Positions 48,336 through 58,033 of a DNA stretch of 64,000 bases are shown piece after piece; position 1 is the stretch's first letter; every line of letters starts with the position of its first letter. Made by a program: the position numbers and the translations under genes. The stretch covers positions 39,059 to 103,058 of the forward strand of contig NW_005201403.1 in assembly GCF_000372725.1 (NCBI RefSeq), written 5' to 3'. This stretch comes from Emiliania huxleyi CCMP1516. Lineage: Eukaryota; Haptophyta; Isochrysidales; Noelaerhabdaceae. The notes beneath the pieces were generated by a model. It saw only the letters and a program-made list of their open reading frames with translations. It made no database searches and had not been told where the DNA came from.

Positions 48336-49372
48336 AGCACCTGGTCCCGCGCGTGCACCTTCGTTCGGTGCCGCCGCTCCCGCTGCAAGACGCAGATCAA
48401 CGGGAGGCACTCGCAGCGCTTCGTGAGACTGTGCGCAAGAGCGTGGCGCGTGCAGGGATCTCGCTGGGTGAGGACGAGGAGGCGGTGCTGGACGACGACC
48501 TGGCCTGCTGCCGCTACCTGGTGGCGCGCGGCTGGGCCGTCCCTCCTGCTGCTGACATGCTGCACGCCGCCTTGCTGTGGCGGGTGCGCCGTTCGCCTCC
48601 GGGCCCGCTCTGCGACCTCGACTCGGCCGACGGCGCCTTTCTGCGGCTCGAGGGCGGCCGGGGCAAGGTCTACGTTCCGGACGGAGTGGACTGCCATGGG
48701 AGAGGCGTGCTCGTGCTCGACAACTCGGTGCAGCGCTCCGGCTCCTCGCTGCAGGCCTCGATGCGCTACTTCGCCTTTTGCATCCAGCTCGCGCTGCGGC
48801 AGGCGGAGCTCGCGCGCGCGCGTGGCGGTGGCGAGGGAGGGGCGCCTGCGCCCGGGCTGCAGGCCCCGCCGCCGGACAAGCTGCTGATCGTCATCAAGCT
48901 GCACCGCTTCTCGCTGCTCAACTCGCCGCCGCCCTCGCACGCCAAGGAGACGCTCGAGATGCTCATGAACCACTTCCCCGAGTCTGCGGGCCTCGCCGTC
49001 GCCTGCCCACGTCGGGCGTCCTCGCCCTTGCCCCGAGGCGTGTCGAGCCTCTCTCTAGGCCACATCATCGTCTACCGACCGCCGCGCGTGTTCTCCGGCC
49101 TGTGGGCCTTCTCCGCGAAGCTCATCGACGCGAAGATGCGCTCCAAGGTCCACTTCATCTCCGGATCCGTGGCCGACGGCTCCGCCAACGATGCGCTGAT
49201 GCGGCGGCTGGCGGGCGACGGCTGGAAGCAGCTCTGCGGCTGCGAGCAGCCCTTCGTCTCTCCTGGCTGCACCGAGGGCTTCGAGCCGGACTCGTACTGG
49301 CGCGGCGTCGTGCAGCGCGATCGCGCGTGGAGCGCACTCCGCGGGCCGAAGCCGACGAAGGGGAGCACGTGA
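48119..49372 (+). CDS. CRAL-TRIO (Sec14-like) lipid-binding protein
   Basis: Two exons, 48119-48989 and 49059-49372, across a 69-bp GC-AG intron whose length is a multiple of three. The CRAL-TRIO N-terminal helix is LACCRYLVARGWAVPPAADM then LHAALLWRV. The lipid-binding domain contains GKVYVPDGVDCHGRGVLVLD, ASMRYFAFCIQLAL, PSHAKETLEMLMNHFPESAG, HIIVYRPPRVFSGLWAFSAK and MRSKVHFISG, in the family order. Sec14-like proteins exchange phosphoinositides, tocopherol or retinoids between membranes; ligand unknown. The N-terminal WLQIVNVLLLLHLLRRL could be a membrane anchor. The open frame extends upstream of ATG 48119 to a CCCACAG at 48052-48058, so an upstream exon may exist. TCTGGATGCTCGGCTC-like sequence occurs at 48011 and 48115. 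It is divergent from the HTTM-like gene, 195 bp apart. Confidence 0.72.
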
Positions 49373-49620
49373 CTGCCTTCCTCCTCTGGGGTCACCGTGC
49401 GCCCCCCACCCTAGATCGTATACGTTTTGCTCTCGTCGCGGGTTGCGCATGCACGCCGCTCCGTGGCTCTCTCTGACCTCTGTCCGTCTACATAGACAGC
49501 TGTATCAGCTCCTTACCGCCTACGTTTACGTCGACGTTCGGACCGGCGTAAAGCCGTAGGGAGGAGGCCGTACGGTAAAAAGTGTACGGGGAGGTGGCAA
49601 GGTGGGGCTGGGCCCTAGAG
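49373..49620. other. Intergenic
   Basis: 3' flank of the CRAL-TRIO gene; nothing recognised. Confidence 0.4.
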
Positions 49621-50190
49621 GGTGTGGAGGGTGGGTTGAACGAAATCCGGGGACGCGACCCACTAGCCACTTCGCCACAGACGGTCCCGCGCCTCGCCGC
49701 TATGACGGCCGCACGACCGCAGCTCGTGTGCGTGCGGCCGTCTTTGTCCGGAGTGAATACTCAAACGCGCTCGTCGGTGACGGTGTCCCCGGATTTCGCC
49801 GCGCTCGGCGAACCTCGACAGCGCCGCTTCGGTGGCATGCATCAAGCTGCTGTACGGCCCCGGCATCGCCTTCCCAGGCTTAGCTAGACTGAGAGATATT
49901 GTGGACATGGTTGGTCTCTACAATATATACACTGACACTGGACCTCCCAGAGCTCGTCCCGGTCCGTCACGGCCATCCTCGGCCTCCGGAGGGCCCCCGG
50001 CCGCGGCGCGGTGCGGCGGAGTCACAAATCCAACGGCAGCAGAGCACCCGGGACGCGGTCGGGCGATCTAAGGCCCAGTGAGGCGTATGCATTGCCCATC
50101 CAGGACTATCACCTGGACCTATCAACAGGGGCTGGAGCCGAGCAGGAGGGCCCGGCGCACAACCCCTTGTTCAACTCACCCTCCACACCC
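49621..50190. mobile_element. Non-autonomous TIR element M1, copy A (570 bp)
   Basis: Left end GGTGTGGAGGGTGGGTTGAA then C; right end GTTCAACTCACCCTCCACAC then CC: a ~21-bp TIR with one mismatch. Copy B lies at 61145-61697 with the same ends. The copies share ~200 bp at the left (including CCGCGCCTCGCCGCTATGAC and GTCTTTGTCCGGAGTGAA) and ~70 bp at the right, but the middles differ. There is no transposase frame. No obvious target duplication. Confidence 0.85.
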
Positions 50191-50499
50191 CGTAAAAAGC
50201 GGTGTATCACGATCCGCGGAGAATCTTGAATCTCCAACACATTCCTCATTCGATTACGATTTTCGTATTTACTTATTTTTTCTCTTGATGTCGAGAGAGC
50301 TCGCACGTTGCCTCCTGCTCCTCTCGTTCGTACGGGGGGTCTCGTTCGTTCTTTTTACAGCTAGGAGCCCTGCCACAAGGCGCGGAGCGTGGGCCTGCCC
50401 GCTGCGCTCTCTCAGACGTCTCTCCTCTCTCTCACTTTTTCCTCTCTTGGACTCAGAGTCTTACCGCACGCCTCTGCCGCTCCCGCTCTGCGAGACTGC

Positions 50500-51925
50500 C
50501 GGCCGCGGACCTCGCAGGTAGCCGCCGCTGGAGTGCCTGCAGCCCGGCGCGTGCAGCACCTGCGCCTCGCTCGGGTCGTCCAGCTGCCCGCCGCACCTAC
50601 CGGCACGCGAGGCGAGTGGCGAGTCGCAGGCCCGGTCTCGAGGTCTCGAGGTCTCGAGGTCTCGAGGCCGAGGCCGTGCCCACCAGGCCGTGCGCACCAG
50701 AGCGGTTGCGCGGACTCGACGGCACAGCTCTCGCAGGGGCGGCGACTGGCTCCTCTAAGACCGGCTCCTCTAAGACTGGCTCCTCTAAGACCGGCTCCTC
50801 TAAGACTGGCTCCTCTAAGACCGGCTCCTCTAAGACTGGCTCCTCTAAGACTGGCTCCTCTAGGGCGGCACAGCGGCAGCGGTGACGGCGCACCTCTCGC
50901 AGCACGAGGGGCAGCGGCGGCGATTGAGCGGCACCTCGCCGCAGCCGCCGAGGCAGACCTGCGCACGCGCGGCGGGGGGTGTGGGGCGCGGCGGCGTGGG
51001 CAGAGAGGGGCGGCGGGGCGGGGACGGCCGAGCTGCGCCTCAGCCCCCGCAGCAGCCGGCGGTGGCACGGAGGCGAGCGGCGCCGGCCAGGCGGCTCTAG
51101 AGAGCGCCTGAAAGGGGGAGGGGGGGAGGGGGGGGTGCATCCAGGGACGAGTGGGGAGGAGGCGTGGGTCTGTGGCGGCGGCCGGGGGGAGGGGGGGGGG
51201 GGGGGGTCGTCAGTGCCGGCGCAGACTCGACCCGCGGCTTGGCGTGGTGGGGCTCGGCGTGGTTGCCGCTCGTCAGCTGGTGGCCGCTCGTAAGCTCGGC
51301 GCCCGCCGCAGTCCTTCCAGCCGCAGGCTTTGGCAGCTGGCGAGGGGCGCGGAAGCCGCCGGCGCGCGGTGCGCTGTTCGCTGTCGTTGGCGGGCGGTGC
51401 CCAGGCCTGCGAGCGTGCGCCGGGAGGGCTGCTGTCACGCGAGGTCCGCGTCGCGCCGCTGTAGCGGTGCCCGGCCCTCGCCTCGCGGCCCGGAGGGAGG
51501 CGTCAGTCGGTGCGAGAGGCCGCCGGTGGGACTGAGCCGCGCCGAGCTCCCCACCGCCGGCCTGTGCGGGCGCCATCGGCACCGTCGACGAGGCTGCGCT
51601 CGGTGCGGCTGCGGCAGCCGCAGCGCCTGCCTGTGCGGCCGACGGCGCGCCCACACTCCGCCGAGGCCGCTTGAAGGCGCCCGGGCCCGACGGCCGATGC
51701 ATGGCGTAAACCGGGGGCGGAGCCGCGCCGATCGCGCCGCAGGCGACCGGCGTGGCCGCCACGGCCGCCGCCGCCGTCGCAAAGCCGTCGCTGGTGGCGG
51801 CGGCGGCGGCAGGCTCGAAGCAGCTGCCCGACGGGCCGTCGACGCTCTTCAGCCACTCCTGGGCACGCGCCTCGCCGGCCGTGGAGATTGCGATCTTGCC
51901 GCCGGCCGCGGTGGCGAAGAGGCCC
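50500..51925 (-). CDS. Low-complexity protein with a BRC-like motif (uncertain)
   Basis: ATG 51925 (minus) starts MGLFATAAGGKIAISTAGEA then RAQEWLKSV. The FxTAxGxxIxISxxxxxxA pattern resembles a BRC repeat, the RAD51-binding motif of BRCA2. The rest of the ~276-codon frame (to 51097) is Ala/Pro-rich with one basic FKRPRRS segment. Downstream minus-strand frames continue with a 15-bp repeat (50745-50865) and no recognisable OB or helical BRCA2 domain. A single motif at the very N-terminus is weak evidence. A TATAAAT lies 3 bp upstream of the start on the minus-strand promoter side (plus 51928-51934), and the frame has good G/C third positions. Confidence 0.35.
50745..50865. repeat. 15-bp GGCTCCTCTAAGACT minisatellite, 8 copies
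   Basis: Units alternate GACT and GACC endings. On the minus strand it reads LEEPV repeats in one frame and contains TTAGAG junction-like strings. It may be an intron or a coding repeat. Confidence 0.9.
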
Positions 51926-52196
51926 ATATAAATTTTGAGACGGGCGGTGGCCGGAGCCGCCCGGCGCCCACCCCGGCGATTGCCCGGCGAAGCGGTGAAG
52001 CGGAGCGCGGAAGAATTTTATAACCATACCGCCTTAATTTTATAGTCGAGCGGGGGCGGGGGCGGGGGCGGGGGCGGGGGCGCGCAGCGCGCGGCGCGCG
52101 CGTGCGGGCAACAGAGGGTAGGGGTGGGGAAGACGGCAAGGAGGGGGCGGCGGCGGCGGCGGCGGCAGCGCGCGCGCGGCGCGCGCGACGGAGGGG

Positions 52197-52276
52197 CGGA
52201 GCAGCGACCGCTGGCGCGGTCGCTGCTCCGTCTGTGCCAGGGACGCGCGCTCTGCGCCGCTGCACAGAGCGCGTGT
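52197..52276. repeat. Two adjacent perfect or near-perfect hairpins
   Basis: GGAGCAGCGACCGC / GCGGTCGCTGCTCC around TGGC (52198-52229), then CGCGCTCTG / CAGAGCGCG around ~8 bp (52246-52272). Both are GC-rich and would be very stable in RNA or as cruciforms. Confidence 0.8.
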
Positions 52277-53014
52277 CCGGCAAGGGGGGGCAAGCGTGGC
52301 GGCGCGGGACGCGCGGCGGCGGCGGCGAGCAGCCGAGCGCTCCGTGCGCGGTGAGGCGGCCGGGCGAGGGCGGCGGGTGACGGGGCAAGGGATCAGCCCA
52401 CACCCGGCCGTCGCTTTTTGAGTGAAGCGCGAGCGCGGAAGAATTTTACCGCGTTCTGACTGTGGATAGGCCAACGTTGGTGCACTTGGTTTGTCTTTTC
52501 TTTCTTTCTTTCTAGGCTGATGGCCGCTTCTGTTGCTGGTATTCAAATCGCATCTTAAAGAAACACGAAGAAAAGAAGCCTGCGTCCGCCATACGCAGGC
52601 ATATTACAAACAAGCGAAACTCGAATTGCGGAGGGCAAAATAAAAGAAAACTTCGGGGCGGGAGGCTCCGGCCACTTTCCGCAACGAGAGTGGACCTGAG
52701 CAACGACATGACAGGGCGGGATATGCTCGCAGTGGGAGTCAGAAATGTGGTCCTTGCGCGAGGAATGCTCGATAAACTCGAGGGACCAAAATACGCGGAG
52801 AGGAGAGCGGACGGACTCCGCCAGAGTTACGCAGAAAGGCGAGAGAAGCAGCGAGAGCAAGGCAGACGGCAGCGGCGTCTCAGAACGAGGCCGAGGAGAG
52901 CGATGAGTCAGGGGAAGAGACAGCAGGAGAGAGAACGACGAGAGTGGGAAGAACGCGAGGTGGCATGAAGGTCGCTGCGAGAATTGGTGAGAAACTGCGG
53001 AGAGAGATAGGAAG

Positions 53015-53130
53015 TGGTAGACGCCCGAGGGTGTGGGCGACGGCTAGCACCACACTCCTCTCCTTAAAATCCATGTGTGGTGGCGGTGTGCCGTCCTCCC
53101 ATCCCTCCCTTGGCCTACGTGCTTTGCGCC
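53015..53130 (-). repeat. Dispersed repeat D1, reverse copy (upstream of AlkB-like gene)
   Basis: Reverse complement of the 3' two thirds of the 11207-11395 copy: GTGGGCGACGGCTAGCACCA, CTCCTCTCCTTAAAATCCAT, GGCGGTGTGCCGTCCTCCCA, CCCTCCCTTGG and a TTTCTTTTA tract. It ends ~76 bp before the ATG at 53206. Confidence 0.85.
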
Positions 53131-53205
53131 TTTCTTTTACTTCCCGCTCGACAGCCGCTCAGCGCGCTCGCCGCCATTGACCTAATCTGATACGCAACTG
53201 CCGGC

Positions 53206-54576
53206 ATGAGGCTCGTGAAAAATGTCGCGGGCGTCGACGGTCTCCACATCGCGCTCGACGCCTTTGGCGAAGCCGCCGAGCGGCGCCTCTTCGAGTCTCA
53301 GCGCATCCACGCGCCGCAGGAATCGCACGGACCAAACAGCGATGCGGACGGTCGACGTGCCGGTCGGTGCCACCGCCCGCTGCCCGACGACGTCGACCTG
53401 TTTCGTGTATGCAACTTGGTCGGCGACTGCGGCCTCTATCCCGGCTACGTCACGCCCGACTACGTATACGCCATCACCTACCCTCCAAAAGCCGCCTTCA
53501 ACAAGCACCTGGATTCGAGATACCGGTGGGGAGAGACTGTGGTCGGCGTCACGCTGGGGCAGGCCGGCACAGTCTACTTTGAGCCAAACACACAGGCGAT
53601 CAAGGCTGCAGGCCCCCCCGCCGCCGCGCCGCCCGACGCCGGCGAGGCTGGCGGGGCCGACGCCTTCCGCGTGCGGATCAAGCACTATGACGAATCGGGA
53701 TCGTTTGCCATCGAGCTGGAGCTGCCCCGCCGCTCCGTGTACGTCATGAGCGGCGAGGCGCGCACGCTGTGGAAGCACGGCATCCGGCAACAGAAGCCTG
53801 GCTCCCTGCCACCGCCACCGCCGTGGAATCCCTACAACATGCGGCGCGCGCTGACGCTTCGCGCGACAAAGGCGTTCAGCGACGCATGCCTGCAGGAGCG
53901 GCTGCGGCAGGCGACGGACGAGGCCGAGCGCGCCGCTCTCCGGCGGCGCATCGCCGCGCAGGACAAGTTCCGGCCCCAGAGCAGCGCTGCGAGACTGAAC
54001 GATCGCGACCTCGCCGAGCTGCGAGAGGAGGGCGAGCGGATGAGGCGGCACGTCGCGACGCAGCGGCACCGGCACGCTCGCTTCCCGCCGTCGGAGCTCC
54101 ACTTCCCCCTGCCCGAGAGCGTGGCGTGCGGTGTGAGGGCGGCCGCAGACTCATGGCCGCCGAACGGGGGCTTGCGCCTCGGCGGCGCCGCCTCGCCGCT
54201 CGGGTCCGTGGCACTCGCCATCGAGGAGGAGGAGCTGCAGGAGGCGATCCGCGCATCGCTCCGTGCTGCAGGAGCGCCCGTCGCAACGGAGCCCGGCTCG
54301 AGCGCCGGCGGCGGCGGCGGCGGGGAGGGCGATCCGATAGAGTTGGACACGTCGGATGAGGAAGCGCCTTTGACGGCGGCGGCGGCGGCGGCGGGATCGG
54401 CTGCGGCTGAGACGGCTGGAACGCCAGGCCCACCCGCGGCAGCGGCGGCGGCAGCGGCGGCGGCAGGGACCAAGCGCGCGCTCGAGGCAAGACGCGCGGC
54501 TGAGGAGGACGGCGACGGGGAGGAGGAGCTTCGCCGCATGCGCGAGGCGCGGCTGGCGCGCCTCGGAGGGGCCTGA
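53206..54576 (+). CDS. AlkB-like Fe(II)/2-oxoglutarate dioxygenase with a UIM
   Basis: Single exon, 456 residues. The dioxygenase core is FNKHLDSRYRWGETVVGVTL (HxD iron ligands), GTVYFEPNT, SVYVMSGEARTLWKHGI (distal His) and NMRRALTLRATK (2-oxoglutarate-binding Arg pair), in AlkB order. AlkB proteins demethylate nucleic acids or proteins by oxidation. Substrate class is unclear; the compact N-terminus lacks the extended nucleotide-recognition lid of ALKBH2/3. Residues ~342-360 (LAIEEEELQEAIRASLRAAG) match a ubiquitin-interacting motif. The C-terminus is Ala-rich, then acidic/basic (RRAAEEDGDGEEELRRMREA). ATG 53206 is preceded by a reversed D1 copy. No intron is needed. Confidence 0.8.
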   Translation: MRLVKNVAGVDGLHIALDAFGEAAERRLFESQRIHAPQESHGPNSDADGRRAGRCHRPLPDDVDLFRVCNLVGDCGLYPGYVTPDYVYAITYPPKAAFNKHLDSRYRWGETVVGVTLGQAGTVYFEPNTQAIKAAGPPAAAPPDAGEAGGADAFRVRIKHYDESGSFAIELELPRRSVYVMSGEARTLWKHGIRQQKPGSLPPPPPWNPYNMRRALTLRATKAFSDACLQERLRQATDEAERAALRRRIAAQDKFRPQSSAARLNDRDLAELREEGERMRRHVATQRHRHARFPPSELHFPLPESVACGVRAAADSWPPNGGLRLGGAASPLGSVALAIEEEELQEAIRASLRAAGAPVATEPGSSAGGGGGGEGDPIELDTSDEEAPLTAAAAAAGSAAAETAGTPGPPAAAAAAAAAAGTKRALEARRAAEEDGDGEEELRRMREARLARLGGA

Positions 54577-55104
54577 GCAGCTGGGCCTGAGGGTCGGCTC
54601 AAGCGCCAGCACGTCGACGACACGTCGAGAATTGGGGGCGCGGCGTGCGTGGACATGGCATGCTCATGTGCTTGGGCGATGCGAAGCGTGGAATGGCTGA
54701 GACGGGGCCTCGGCTCACCGCGGCTACGCTGCATGCAATGCCTGCGGTCTCGGAAGAACTCACCTCGTTCGCCGCCGAAGAGACGCTGTGAAGTGATGCG
54801 GTATGCTACTGCAGAGATTACGTTTTTCCTGCACACGGTACTCTGACATCTGACTGGTAATCGAAGTGTGTGTGGCGCGCTGGCCATGCACCTCTGCACG
54901 GGCCTCCCCCCCCCCGTGTTCGGGTTCGCCCAAACGTTGCTCCCGCGCGCCGCGGCGCCTCGTTGACGTTAGTCTTTTTTACTTGTTGTGCATCTTTTCA
55001 CGGTCCTCGGTCGCGACGGATGCGACCGGTACTGGATTCTATTATGAGAGTCGTGCATGGTCTAACTACCAATGATCAGCACCGGCTGCACCTTCTGACC
55101 TTTT
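54577..55104. other. Intergenic between convergent genes
   Basis: A short poly-C tract at 54907-54915; otherwise nothing recognised. Confidence 0.45.
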
Positions 55105-56987
55105 CAGCGGTCGGTCGGCAACTCCACCACAGTTGGCTCGTCCTCGTCCTCGTCGGCCAAGTCCACCTCGATGTCGATTCGGAAGCGCTCGAGGGCAAAC
55201 GCGCGAAGCCTTGCGAGCTAATGCGGGGAGGGAAGGACGGGTTGAGAGGGGGAGGGCAAGCGACTCACAAAAGAGTGGGGGACACGCCTCGGCGGCGAGA
55301 GCGGGCGCGAGAGCTTGTTGCCCCTCCGCCTTGGCGAGCGGTTCCGCGCCCGCGCGCGCGGCGAGTCCGCCGAGCGCCGACCTTGAAAGCAAGGACCGCG
55401 GCGTGGAATCTAGCGGCTGAACCGGGCAAACGCCCCCCCCCCCCCCTCCCTCCCTCCCTCCCCCCCCCGTGCGCGCCGCAAGAAGTTGTCGGCCGAGAGC
55501 TCGTCGTCAAAGAAGTCGGGCGGCGCGAACGCGAGCTGCGCCAGCCGCGGCCCGGCTCAGGCGGGGTCCGGATAGGGGGGACGGCCAAGGGTGGAAGGGC
55601 AGCCACGGCCGAGGGGCATCGCACCTGCGCGCGGAGGGCCTGCACGAATCCAACAAAGAGCGCGGTGCGCGCCTAGACAGCACAAGCGTTGTGAGGGCGA
55701 TTTCCGAAGCGGCGCCGAAAAGGCGGCGCCGAAGAGGACGTGTCGCGGGCCTTGAGCGCAGCCTCTAGGGTTAGGGTTAGGGTTAGGGTTAGTGTCGCGT
55801 GCCTTGAGCGCAGCCTCGCAGCCGCACAGGAGCGACACGAGCCGCTTCCACTGCTCGAGCGACGCGAGGCAGGAGAGGCGGAGGAAGAGCAGGAAGGACA
55901 GCTGCAGCTCGCCGAGCAAACCCGCCTCGCACGCGCTCAGCCCGTCGGCCGCGCGAGCCGGCGGCCGACTCGAGTCCGGCGGCGGAGAGTACTCGTGCGC
56001 GAGCAGCCAGCCGAGCCACTCGGACCGGTCGAGCAGAAAAGAGGTCAGTGCGCCGCCGCGTCGCCCGCCGACGCCACGGCTGCCGTCCGGGCGCAGCGCG
56101 TGAGGGTCCACCTCGACGTATCTCGCCGTGGCGGTGACCGCAGCTGCACCGCCACCGCACCCACCTCCACCCTCCGAGCCGCCTTCAGATGCGCCGCCAC
56201 CTGCTGCGCCACCTATGGACATGTCCATGGCATGTCCGGGACATGTCCCGTAGGCCGCCTCCTGGTACGCCGCCGCCACCTGCTGCGCAGCTCCCCGCCC
56301 GCTCCCCGGCAGCGGCGGGTGCGGCCGGCGCTGCCACATTGGCTTCAGCCTGGACAGCTTCAGCCTGGGCGCAGCGGCTGCGGCGGCGCGCCGCGGAGGC
56401 GCCTGCCCCGGCAGGGAGGGCCTCGAGGTCTTCGGCTGCCGAGGGACCGACGAGCGTGGGCGGCGCGATGGCGGCCCGGGCGAGGGCCGCGGGCGAGATG
56501 TGCTGCGTGAGCGCGGCCCATTCTCCCCAAGTGCCCAGCGGGTACGGGCCGAGCGACGCGTCGAGCGAGAGGCTACGGGACGGCGGCGACCAGTCAGCGG
56601 GCGCGAGTGTCTCGATGCGTGGGCATCGATGGGTCGGTGGGATGGGGCTTGGCGCCTCGATGTGGCGGCAGCGTGAGGTGCTGCCTCGGCGGGCGCCAGA
56701 GGCAGCAGCAACTCCACCGCCGCATCCCACCGGAACACGGCCACCTCGGAGGGAGCGAGCGAGACGAAGCAGCCTGTGCGATCCATGTCGGTGCCAAAGA
56801 CGAGGAAGTGGACGCCCTGCGTCGGGATCATCTTCATGCCGCCAAAGCGATCCCCGACGGTGTACGAGCGCAAGTCGACGCCAAACTCCCGGCCCGCGGG
56901 AAGGCCGAGGCACACCAGAGTGCCGCCCCGCTGCGTGAGCTGTAGCGCCTCCTCTGGGTCGAGCGACGGCACGTCTGGACCAGACAT
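55105..56987 (-). CDS. AAR2: AAR2, U5 snRNP assembly factor
   Basis: Minus strand from ATG 56987. Exon 1: GGTLVCLGLPAGREFGVDLR, YTVGDRFGGMKMIP, HFLVFG, FVSLAPSEVAVFRWD, the AAR2 N-terminal beta domain. Next SLGPYPLGTWGEWAALTQHI (~56540-56490) matches LGPYPyxxxxxWxxLTxxI. Then ATARYVEVDP and WLGWLLAHEY; LLGELQLSFLLFLRLSCLAS then LEQWKRLVSLLCGCEAALK (~55930-55805); ALFVGFVQALRAQ (~55670-55630); LAQLAFAPPDFFDDELSADN then FL (~55540-55490); and the last exon LARLRAFALERFRIDIEVDL ... EPTVVELPTDR ending 55105, the AAR2 tail. AAR2 chaperones Prp8 during U5 snRNP maturation. The CEAALK exon end is duplicated around (TTAGGG)4; another intron carries an 11-bp GACATGTCC array. Confidence 0.87.
55745..55830 (-). 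repeat. Duplicated AAR2 exon end with (TTAGGG)4 filler
   Basis: GTGTCGCG(G/T)GCCTTGAGCG then CAGCCTC occurs on either side of CTAGGGTTAGGGTTAGGGTT. On the minus strand both copies read GAGGCTGCGCTCAAG|GC; the intron ends CTGTCTAG|GCGCGC near 55672. Confidence 0.93.
56187..56285 (-). repeat. Duplicated GCCGCCACCTGCTGCGC with 11-bp GACATGTCCNN filler
   Basis: The 17-bp block lies at ~56190-56206 and ~56268-56285. Between them are GGACATGTCCAT, GGCATGTCCGG and GACATGTCCCG, then GTAGGCCGCCTCC. It is in an intron of AAR2. Confidence 0.85.
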
Positions 56988-57174
56988 GCGAGCCGAACAC
57001 ACGACGGTTGGCGACGCTGAGCCTTAGCACCGGCACGCCAACTGGGTTCCGGCTCCTACAGTAGCCAGATACTCGAGTAGGGGCTGCGGCTGACTCGCAC
57101 CAAACCAATTGCGGCGCCAATCGCCAGTCGCCAGTCGCCAGTCGCCAGGCTCCGTGCCCCACCACCTACTCCCT
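56988..57174. promoter_or_regulatory. AAR2 upstream region
   Basis: (CCAGTCG)4 at 57122-57149 is the only clear pattern. GATACTCGAGTAGG near 57069 recurs near 57407, on the other side of the adjacent inverted-repeat element. Confidence 0.4.
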
Positions 57175-57360
57175 GGGTTCCAACTTTTTCCGGGGTATGG
57201 TATGGTTGGGTCGCGCATGCCAGCTCAAGACCATACCCCCCCGCCTGCTGGCAGACCTGCTTGGGGGTATGGTAGGGCTAGTCTTGGCGGGCAGGACCAT
57301 ACCCCCTACCCCTTTGGGCCGCGACCCTACCATACCATACCCCGGAAAAAGTTGGAACCC
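57175..57360. mobile_element. MITE-like element M2 with ~41-bp terminal inverted repeats
   Basis: The left end is GGGTTCCAACTTTTTCCGGG then GTATGGTATGGTTGGGTCGCG. The right end is its reverse complement with one mismatch and ends GTTGGAACCC. Total 186 bp. The interior has two further GACCATACCCCC-type motifs. No coding capacity. Target duplication not evident. Confidence 0.85.
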
Positions 57361-57699
57361 TGGCCGCGCAGCGAAGCGAAAAATACCCGTTAGCCCTCTG
57401 TGAATACTCGAGTAGGCTCCCAGCGCCCGCCGCGCGCCGGCTTGTACCGCGGTGCGCGCCGCCCGCCAGAGCATGGCCTACTGGGCTCTCGAGGCGTTGG
57501 CCCCGTTCGCGGCTAAACGCGCCTACTCCCGCGCGAGCGAAGCGGTCCCCCCCCACACACACACACACACCACACCACCACACACACCACCCTACCTACC
57601 TATTGCGGGGCCCTCTGGGGCGGTCAAAACCGGACCTACCTACCTATTGCATAGGGTCTAACCGGGGTCAACAGACCCCCGGGGAGAAGGAAGAGGAGA
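57361..57699. other. Intergenic
   Basis: An AC-rich tract (57553-57600) and CCTACCTACCTATTGC at ~57591 and ~57637. No gene seen. Confidence 0.45.
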
Positions 57700-57706
57700 G
57701 ACACCA

Positions 57707-58005
57707 GTGATGACGAAACAGAAGCTAGCGCAGACGAGAGCAGGGCAGACCCGGGGACTGGGGAGCCGGAGCAGACGGCATCGGCCGCCGAGGGAACGTT
57801 GGGAAGAGGCACGAGGAGGGCGGCGACCTCGACCGACTATGGAGGACCCGTCACCAGACGACGCAGGGCAGACGACGGGGAGGCGGAGCAGACGCGCAGG
57901 GCGAGACGAGGGAGGGAGCAGGACTTTGCGGAGATCAGCAGGAGGATGTACGAAGAGATTAGGAGCAACAGGGACCCGAGGGACCATGTGGAAGACGGCT
58001 AGTGC
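57707..58005 (+). pseudogene. Mobile-element ORF tail, copy 1 (right-facing arm of an inverted repeat)
   Basis: In the intact frame it reads DETEASADESRADPGTGEPE, TSTDYGGPVTRRRRADDGE and REQDFAEISRRMYEEIRSNR then DPRDHVEDG and a stop. It is an inverted copy of 59670-59960. No ATG and no N-terminal part are present on this side, so it is a fragment. Class unknown. Confidence 0.6.
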
Positions 58006-58033
58006 TAGTCCCCCATCGGGAGGACGACCCCGG

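Larger units (their letters stand above)
51926..53205. other. Intergenic with hairpins and a reversed D1 copy
   Basis: GCGCGGAAGAATTTTA occurs at ~52005 and ~52431. Two strong inverted repeats lie at 52197-52276. The 53015-53130 segment is D1 in reverse. A plus-strand frame at 52690-52968 (YAERREKQREQGRRQ) is charged and could be a short gene, but nothing supports it beyond being open. Confidence 0.5.

Noticed and set aside
49621..50190. LTR retrotransposon interpretation of M1
   Set aside because: The ends are inverted, not direct, repeats, and no TG..CA termini or primer-binding site is visible.
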